A stretch of 64,000 bases of DNA. Origin: Rhea pennata. Taxonomy: Eukaryota; Chordata; Aves; Rheiformes; Rheidae. The stretch is from the NCBI RefSeq assembly GCF_028389875.1, contig NC_084670.1:16711383-16775382 (forward strand), read 5' to 3'. Shown here piece by piece: positions 55,193-64,000 of this stretch. Every line of letters starts with the position of its first letter. The first letter of the stretch is position 1. The notes beneath the pieces were generated by a model, which was given only the letters and a program-made list of their open reading frames with translations, ran no database searches and was not told the origin of the DNA. The translations under genes and the position numbers were made by a program.

Positions 55193-55689
55193 AAGCAGTC
55201 AATATTAGTTTTTGCAGACAATAAGGGAAAACTCCCGCTTTTGCGAGCATTTTGTGAAAATCCTTTGCCAGGGTATGCCTTTTTTTATTCAATCTTACTT
55301 CAAATATTAACTGCCACAGTGCCAATTCACAGTGCTTGCTTTTCCAACTTTTCAGTAAACACTAAAGTGCACTGCCAGGACACTGTAGTCACCGTTCTTA
55401 CCTGGCAACAACACCAATTTCTGTTGCACTGGCTGTTAAAAACCACAGCCAGGCCCCAACCTGGTTATCCAAGCCAAGCTCCGCTCCCTGCTGCTGCAGA
55501 CACATCTACCCTTGAAAGCGCCGGGCCGCCGGCCGCCCCCTCGCTCGCCGCCCTGCCTGTTCGCAGCCCGGCAGCAGCTGCTCACGCGCAGTCACTATTG
55601 CACCCAGGAACCCCTTCTTTGCTCGAGCGCATTTGAGGATCCCAAAGCTGTCTGCCTATTTGAGGATTAAACATCACAAATATTTACCT

Positions 55690-55940
55690 TGTATTTCCTT
55701 TCCAGTGAGCAGAAGGGCAGGCCAGTGTTTTTCAACTCTTTAATCTGCGTTAGGCACCCAAATACATAACCTGGTTTGAGATCCTCTAAGTTTCCAGCAA
55801 GCTGATTGTGGTCAGCTGGCATCTTTGGGACAGCATCAGGCATGTCCCCAGCTCCTGACTCCCATTTGTGTTCATTAACCCCAGTGATTTCCAGCTTCTC
55901 CTCATCAAGGTGAATTCTGTTGCAGACTTTGCTGGCTCCA
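55690..55940 (-). repeat. Possible ancient interspersed repeat
   Basis: On the minus strand, AATGGGAGTCAGGAGCTGGG and TTTGGGTGCCTAACGCAGAT resemble old bird/reptile repeats built around ATGGGAGT and GGTGCCTAA cores. The stretch also has a 96-codon open frame ending near a GTAAAT donor-like site, but the resemblance to repeats makes a gene unlikely. Confidence 0.3.
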
Positions 55941-57954
55941 TGTAATACTTTTGACAAAAATAGCTACCGTGTATTCTGGATTTAGAATACTTAGAAATAA
56001 CCTTGCATAGTGACCGAGGTGCAGTTCAAAGCCATGTGGTCTCTGGAGAGTTAGACTCCTGGATTCTTGAGCTGGGTATGAGACAAACTTCAAGGAATGA
56101 ACTTCAGGAATCAGCGAAAAGGGCATCTGGTAGAGAATACAAGAATAGAATATATTTTAGCAGATTTACTGCCAGTAACTTCTGACAGGAATTAATGGTC
56201 CAGGCAGCTGGAAGAAGACTGCTATCAGTATGAAATTCATTTCAGGTGGTCAGGGTCAGTTCAGTTTCAAGAGGGGAGTCTTAGGAGTGGGTTAGAGATA
56301 ACTTCTTTCAATTGAAGATTGTGGACATTGCCATGGTTATTTGAGTACGTGCACATGTTATTGCCACACTGGATGTGCTTCTGAGCCAAAGGAGTTTTAG
56401 AAACATTTTACAAACTAGCATAGCTCAAATCTTCTGCAGTATTGATCGTGGAAAACGTCCCAACGCTGTCACAGCTGGTGAGAAGCAGCGTTGTGACTGG
56501 CTCCAGGCTTTATCCCCTCAGGACCGGCCTCGCTCCCGCAGTCCCATGGGGACATAGCACAGGCCCGGCCCTTCGCCCCCCGTTTCACGTGTGGATGCAA
56601 TTACAGTGCAGCGTGAACTCGTACACTCAGCACAAGAAAGTCTGTACTTGCAACAGCAATGTTCTACAGCTGAATTTCCTCAATGAGCACTTCTTTTTTT
56701 TTTAAATTGAGTTTAATGCTTTTGCTTTTGAATGTTTCGATATCCTATGAAAGAAGCTTCTTAATGTGGCAAACAGGAATTGTTTCTGTAGCTTTTGCAT
56801 TATTTTCAATTCCTGTCACTTAGACACAAGTTTAGGTAAATTGGTATCAGCTCTCCCTGGTAGGTATGGTTATACAAAGATGCATGTGTATGGTGCAGTT
56901 TATTATATTAAGTAATTGCACCAAGCTAAATGTATCCACATTAGTGTACTGATTTAATTATGTTTGTATAAAAATCATAGTTATAACTAGTGTATAACTA
57001 GTGTAGTTAAACTAGTACAAAGGCTGTAGTTAGACCAGCCCTAACTAAATCTTTCCTTGTCTTTACTGTTCCAGCAAGAAGAATCTTTTGGGGATTATGG
57101 TGTGTTTAAAGCTATACTGTTAGACAAACTGTACAGTTTGGACATGATGTAATTCTTTTGCTACAGTACTGTTAATTGTGTTTGATTTTCTTAAATAAAA
57201 AGTTGAAGTGACAATACTGAGGCCTTGAAAAACTTTTAATAAAACTTTGATTGCCACAAGGTGGCACTGAACACCTATGAGCACTTACATGTTCCATGCA
57301 GCCCAGAGTAACTGCATTGTCTATCATTGATCCCAAAATCATAGTCTAATAATATTAGAGCATGGGGTACAGGCAGTACCCGCCACATACACTACTGGTA
57401 GCACACTAGGGCTATTTAGATATAAACATGCAGCCATCTGCCACGTTATCCACTACCTGATGTCCATAATGTAGTCAGCTGTCTTGACATCTTGGATGGG
57501 GAGGAGATGATTTAGTAGCTATGTGAAGAAATTAATCACAGTGGTCGTGCCACTAAGCCTGTGCAGTTTCACCTTGTGTAACTTGCAATAAATACAGGGA
57601 CTACAGAGAAAAATGCTATAGTACAATAACATTTAGTTATCTTGGAGTAAAAAAATCACAACCATTACACAACAGTGTGTAACCACAACCATCATATCCA
57701 GAACACTACAGCAATGTGTCTTCTATATACGTTATTCTCAAAGGTAAGCCTAAAATCATGATTTGTTTTCAAAGAGCCAAGACTTCTCTTACAAGGTTTA
57801 AAGGTTTTCGCACAAGTGTCTATTGGTTTTATTTCTAGGCACATTATAAGCTTCAAAATAAAAAAAACAGCATGAAACAATACTAAATCTAATACACATG
57901 ATTTTAGCTTCAAAATAAGAGGCAAAACTACACAGTCCACAATACAATTGACAC

Positions 57955-57960
57955 TTTATT
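57955..57960 (-). promoter_or_regulatory. DDAH1: Candidate distal poly(A) signal for DDAH1
   Basis: AATAAA on the minus strand is followed within 30 bases by GT-rich sequence (GTGTCAATTGTATTGTGG), the usual layout of a cleavage site. It lies 4.4 kb past the stop codon. Confidence 0.5.
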
Positions 57961-60900
57961 CCTTTGTGATGGGGATATATAGTATTGAAACTGCAAGAGT
58001 CACAGACAAATCAAAGTGCAAACCTCTGTTAGAACAAATTATGGAATGTATTGATGTTTTTGGCACAAAAAGTGGGCAACTATATACTGTAACAAGATTT
58101 TAAGTTTAATGAAATCTAACACTTTTGTTTTCAGTAGTCTATTTGTGCACTGCAGAACAATACAATGTAAAACAGTGACTAACACAATTCACATGCAACT
58201 CTATACAAGTTACATCATACGTCCAGTTAAAACTTTTCTGAAAATACAAGTGAGATCCAACGATACTTTGTTCACAATCACTTAATAAATACTACCCTTC
58301 TAACAGTCTTATCTTTTCAGCTTTCTATTAATAAAAACAAAAATAGAGAATCTTAAATAGCAAATTATTTTCCCCAAACAGTTCAATGTGAATTTTGATG
58401 TTTTCTACCAAAGTAATTTATCTCTAACTGCACTGATTTAGTGTTTAAGAAGCTGAATGAAATCAAAAGCCATTTGCTTCATACTTCATTCCCAACTTAC
58501 TGTGAACAACCAGGAAAAGCAGATTCATTGTTCTGCATTTCACTGAATTTTATTTTTAAAACTGGACATGGTGTTGCATATGAGCTCTGTACTTGTCTCA
58601 TGGAAATCACTCAAAAATTCAGAGAATAGCTTCATACAGTGGCATCTATTTAAGACTGAAAAAAGTATATTTGCAAGGACAAGTAAATAATGCAGAAATA
58701 GAAGAATTCAAGTTTATCTTGTACAACATTCATTCACATTTTCATTGCAGAAAGAGACACTGTATTCACATTCTGTTGAAGAAGGAAACCCACATATCAC
58801 AACCTCTTCCTAGACTCATAGTAATAGATAACAACATCCATGAAAGAGCTATAATTAATATAGTAGTTCTTTCCTTTGATCTGAGCTAAACTAGTTGCTT
58901 AAAAAAAAAAGACCAAACAGACCAGTGATGAGTAATTCAAATCCCATTGCTGAGCTATTCACCACAAGATCTTCTGTAGTGGCCTGCTATTTCATATGGC
59001 CTCACAGTTGTTACCAAACGTTTTATGTGGGCTGCCTATTAGTGTTCAGTGTCTCATCTCCTTTTTTGGTTTGGGAGTTTACTATATTAATCAAGGATGA
59101 TTTACATCAGGCATCTGAAAAATGTTCTAGTGACAAGATGTACGGGATGCCCATTAAATCCATGTGTTACAGCAGAAATGTTCTCACAACCGAATTCTTC
59201 AGCTGGGCAATAGAAAAAATAGCAAATAGCAAGAAAAACAAGCATTTGGCATGATTTTGGTTCTTAGTACCATACTGCAAATGCACAAACTGAAGTGCTC
59301 TTAATTATTAATATTTTTTTTTGCATTATAATGCCATCATGAAGAATAATGCTAAAAGCAGAGAGAGGAGAACAATCCCACTAATAAGCTTGGATTACTT
59401 TTAGCATTAGACAAAAACGTAATTCAGAGCATCTATGTTGGAGCCTATGACACCTATTGAACCAATGGAGGCAAAGCAGGTGCGGTTATATGCCTGAAGT
59501 TAGACAGTGTGGATATGTCTCGAAATCATCATCTGAGGAAATTCAGGTCCCTCAGCCACTTGCTCACTCTGTAGACTAAAGGAAACTAAAGGCCCTGAAA
59601 ACAAGGAAATCTAAACGGTAATTGGTAAAAGATCAACCTCTGAAAAGTGAGATGTTTCGCAGCTCTGAGATCCAATCTTCCCATCCTTAGCAAGGATGTT
59701 CTCTCTCACTAGCTCTCCCTCCCCTGAGGGACCTGGGGGGAGGATCCCTCATCAGCCATTCTATTTCTTTCAAGGACACAAGGTATCAACAGTGTTCACC
59801 ACAAATGACTATTTTTTCTGGAGCAATCCTAAAAAAAAGGAGACACCCTCTAGATAAACAGTTCCTGTTGATAGTCATCCTTCTCGCTCAAAAGTCTCTC
59901 AGCACAAAAGTGGTCCCTTCCTGGCACCTAGTCAAGGAGGGAGTAAAGTCAGGACAGCCTGCTATGAGTCTGAATACTTCAGAGTGAACTGTGAGGAGAA
60001 GAGATAGGAGTGCAGAAAAAGAAGACTGAAGGAACAGAAGAACAGAGACAAGAGTAGGAAAATTTTTGCAATTAGAAGAAGGTGCTTATCATGCAATGAA
60101 CTAGAAACCACTCTGAGGAAGAGAAAGACAGGTAAAAGGTGAGAGCAGATGAAAAAAAACACAACAGAAAGTTTGATACAAACTGAACAGAAATCCTACA
60201 GCCTAACGATGGCACAGTGCTATAGTGGGATGCTCTGGCCCCAGTGAGACGAGGGAGAGGGACTGCAGTCCGCGGACAGGGAGAGGAGCAGCAAGGCCCG
60301 CAGAGGTACGGACAGGCGATGACAGATTCTGCTCTGCTTTACAGAACAGTTCCCTCAGCTACCTGTGTTTTTAAAAGGGTATAGCTCGCCTCTAGAAGGT
60401 CACAGTTAAATTCTATAGGGTTATTTTTTGGCACAAAATCTTCTTTGTTTAATATCAAGTGGTTCTAAAATGCAAGCAGCTTTATCAGATATTTAAAAAC
60501 AGCCAATGGAAGAAGAGAAAGGAGATTCCCCACTGCAAAGTTTCCAACCCTAGAGCCTGACCACGCAGGTCATGCTGAAATGAACGCACCCTGCTGTCTG
60601 GGGTGATCTCTCGTCACTGATACCTCCTGCCGTCACAAGATACAACGCGTTAGATGGTGTTCAACGTACCCCCGTAGCTGCTGGGACGTATGAACTTCCT
60701 TTGCTCCATGTCTACCACTGAGGTGAGATGTGAGTTACGCTGCTACACTGAGAGTGCAGGGGAAGTTTATGAATATAAGTACTTGAGTTTCCTCCCCTGT
60801 AACTGTGTAAAAAAGCATGCAAATCTCCAAAGGATATCGCAGTGTGCACTCAGTTAATACTGCTCTCCTACGGGCCATACTGACTGAGCTCCTCTGCTCA

Positions 60901-61300
60901 CTTCCTACTGTACCTCAGCAGCACACCACAAGTGGTTCAGGAAAAGTGGGGGAGATGCCTAGGAAGTTGATAAAATGTTCAAACTATTTGTCAGCCTCTG
61001 GAGAGTTCCCACTACTGCTTCTGTTTGGGAATTTCTCCATCCTTAGTTTACAAATGATTTAACAAGAATCGTATGAATACAATGGGGTATACTTCACGTT
61101 ACTGTGGTGAAAAAAATGTATGAGTCAGTGGGTAAGGATGTTGTGGAACTTGCTACGAAACAAATATATTTGTTTAAACTGAATACCACAGTAAATATTC
61201 ATGCAATTAAAAAAAACCAAGATTGTCATTGTTTCAAGGAAAACTGCCCCAAGGACAGATAAAATACACATGCCAGTCTTTCAGACAACAATAGCTTCAC

Positions 61301-61384
61301 TTATTCATGAGCATAATCCAGGAATAACTGTCCTTCAACTGGTTTTATCACCTTTTTCTTTTGAGTTTTGCTAGTAAGTGGCCT
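61301..61384 (-). other. Candidate alternative last exon of DDAH1
   Basis: On the minus strand a long pyrimidine tract ending CTCTTTTAG (AG at 61386-61385) precedes 27 open codons and a TAA at 61303-61301. In the phase that continues from DDAH1 exon 62943-63086 (phase 0) it reads RPLTSKTQKKKVIKP and then ends YAHE. The basic KTQKKK run and the acceptor are what draw attention. No homologue is known to me. It may be chance sequence in the 3' untranslated region. Confidence 0.25.
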
Positions 61385-61553
61385 CTAAAAGAGGAGAAAA
61401 CAACAGAGAGACTGAAATGAAAGTTCATATAAAGAGATTAAAATAATCCCACATTCTTAGATAACTTTTGTAGTTTAACTTTTTAAAAGCACCTCAGTCT
61501 TTCATTTTGGTGGTCTAGGTGCTCCCTGGGATCTGGCCTTTTAAAACGCTCCT

Positions 61554-61559
61554 TTTATT
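61554..61559 (-). promoter_or_regulatory. DDAH1: Candidate proximal poly(A) signal for DDAH1
   Basis: AATAAA on the minus strand about 0.8 kb past the DDAH1 stop codon. Use would give a short 3' untranslated region. Confidence 0.35.
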
Positions 61560-62357
61560 CTCACCCAATTGCAGGACACAACATCAGTAGCAAACAGGGA
61601 CCTGGACTTGTAGGACTTACGTAGTGTGGCTGCTCTGCTACTTCTTTTTTTTTTTTTATCTTTCAGGTTTCCCAGGCAAACATTGACCTCAAACGCACCC
61701 GAAGGAAGACATTTCTTCTGAGTTGCTACTTGGTGCCCAAACCTGATTCTAGCCATAATTCTGCCCAGCAGTGGCAACATGATATGGCCAAGATGCTGAG
61801 CACAGCCTGCCATGCACTGTTCCAGCCAGTGTAAGGAAAGCTCCCCTACCACACGAGATACCAAGTTCATGATCCCACTGAATTTTCTTCAGTCCCCATG
61901 ACACCTTGCATCACTGAAAGTAAAGAGAGAAACAGAGAAGACCGAAGAATGCAAAAAAGATGCAGAGAAAGGAGCAAGAGAAACAAGACAGAAGAAGAAA
62001 AAAGTGTAAAGACAACAGAAGTGCTTGAACTTCTGTGAATTAGTTGTTTTTCATATAATTTTCACACAGAATATGTTAAATCACTAAAGCTAGGCGTTAG
62101 CCTTTGTAATTGTCTTCTGCTAGCCCATGGGACTAACATATCTCAGAGTTAATGTGTCTCCCAACAAAAGTATACACCCATCTTAAATACCATCTGCAAG
62201 GACATAATAAAAATACACAAAGCAAAAAATCTGTAAACAAGGGTTAGTAGCACAGTGGTACAGTAGATTGTCAATAAAAACAATAAAAGTGTGGATACAG
62301 ATTCATCTACCTTGTATGTCACATTATTGCCAGTTACAAGGGAGGGACTCTGTAAAC

Positions 62358-64000
<1,643 letters not shown>

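Larger units (their letters stand above)
54570..57930. other. BCL10-DDAH1 intergenic region
   Basis: No recognised gene. It holds a TACG/TATG simple repeat at 54897-54925, two small CpG-rich patches (54990-55080 and 55515-55580), a plus-strand open frame with a donor-like end (54944-55192, see findings), and an old-repeat-like stretch at 55690-55940. The remainder is AT-rich and featureless to the eye. Confidence 0.65.
57931..62357 (-). other. DDAH1: Probable DDAH1 3' untranslated region
   Basis: The region runs from the DDAH1 stop codon to a well-formed poly(A) signal at 57955-57960; the extent is inferred from the signal only. AATAAA also occurs on the minus strand at 61554-61559 and 58549-58554, so shorter ends are possible. 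Purine-rich tracts on the plus strand (about 59990-60060 and 61915-62010) would be long pyrimidine tracts in the RNA. A candidate alternative last exon lies at 61301-61384. Confidence 0.5.

Noticed and set aside
55241-55636. Plus-strand open frame of 131 codons near BCL10
   Set aside because: I considered joining it to the frame at 54944-55192, but the implied intron would be under 40 bases, too short to splice. Its second half is low-complexity Ala/Pro from a CpG patch.
55667-55957. Minus-strand 96-codon frame ending at a donor-like GTAAAT
   Set aside because: It looked exon-like, but the DNA resembles old bird/reptile interspersed repeats (GGGAGTC and GGTGCCTAA cores). The protein matches nothing that I know.
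61541-61870. Minus-strand 109-codon frame in the DDAH1 3' region
   Set aside because: It lies in the inferred 3' untranslated region, has no domain, and an AATAAA signal lies inside it.

Overview
The window looks like nuclear DNA of a bird. It carries a CR1 LINE tail of the avian type (with the ATTCTATG-repeat 3' end) and very few interspersed repeats. It has GC-rich CpG-island promoters in an AT-rich background, and spliced genes whose predicted proteins match vertebrate families that I recognise from memory. Species and chromosome cannot be read from the sequence. The gene order equals human 1p22.3, which I expect to lie on chromosome 8 in chicken.

All four recognised genes lie on the minus strand, so each gene's 5' end is at the higher coordinate. 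From left to right they are: (1) SYDE2, with three coding exons at 17619-17727, 10225-10953 and 1-972, and with the RhoGAP end beyond the left edge; (2) C1orf52, complete in three exons at 42885-43157, 42589-42793 and 40412-40494, 186 residues; (3) BCL10, complete in three exons at 54098-54169, 48290-48578 and 46840-47207, 242 residues; (4) DDAH1, its last two coding exons at 62943-63086 and 62358-62474, with the rest beyond the right edge. Exon boundaries come from GT/AG sites whose phases agree between neighbouring exons.

Three large CpG islands mark the SYDE2, C1orf52 and BCL10 start regions. The rest is intron, 3' untranslated sequence, or a 21-kb gene-free stretch between SYDE2 and C1orf52. 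These hold two recognisable CR1 fragments, a few faint ancient repeats and simple repeats.

The genes are conserved neighbours, not a pathway. SYDE2 is a Rho GTPase-activating protein. BCL10 is the CARD scaffold of the CARD-BCL10-MALT1 NF-kB complex. DDAH1 clears asymmetric dimethylarginine and so relieves nitric oxide synthase inhibition. C1orf52 is uncharacterised.

I found no new multi-gene system. The best leads are: a possible alternative last exon of DDAH1 that would replace the catalytic cysteine; an unexplained plus-strand open frame with a splice donor just upstream of BCL10; GGGGCC-type repeats right after a C1orf52 splice donor; and a perfect 23-bp inverted repeat downstream of BCL10.
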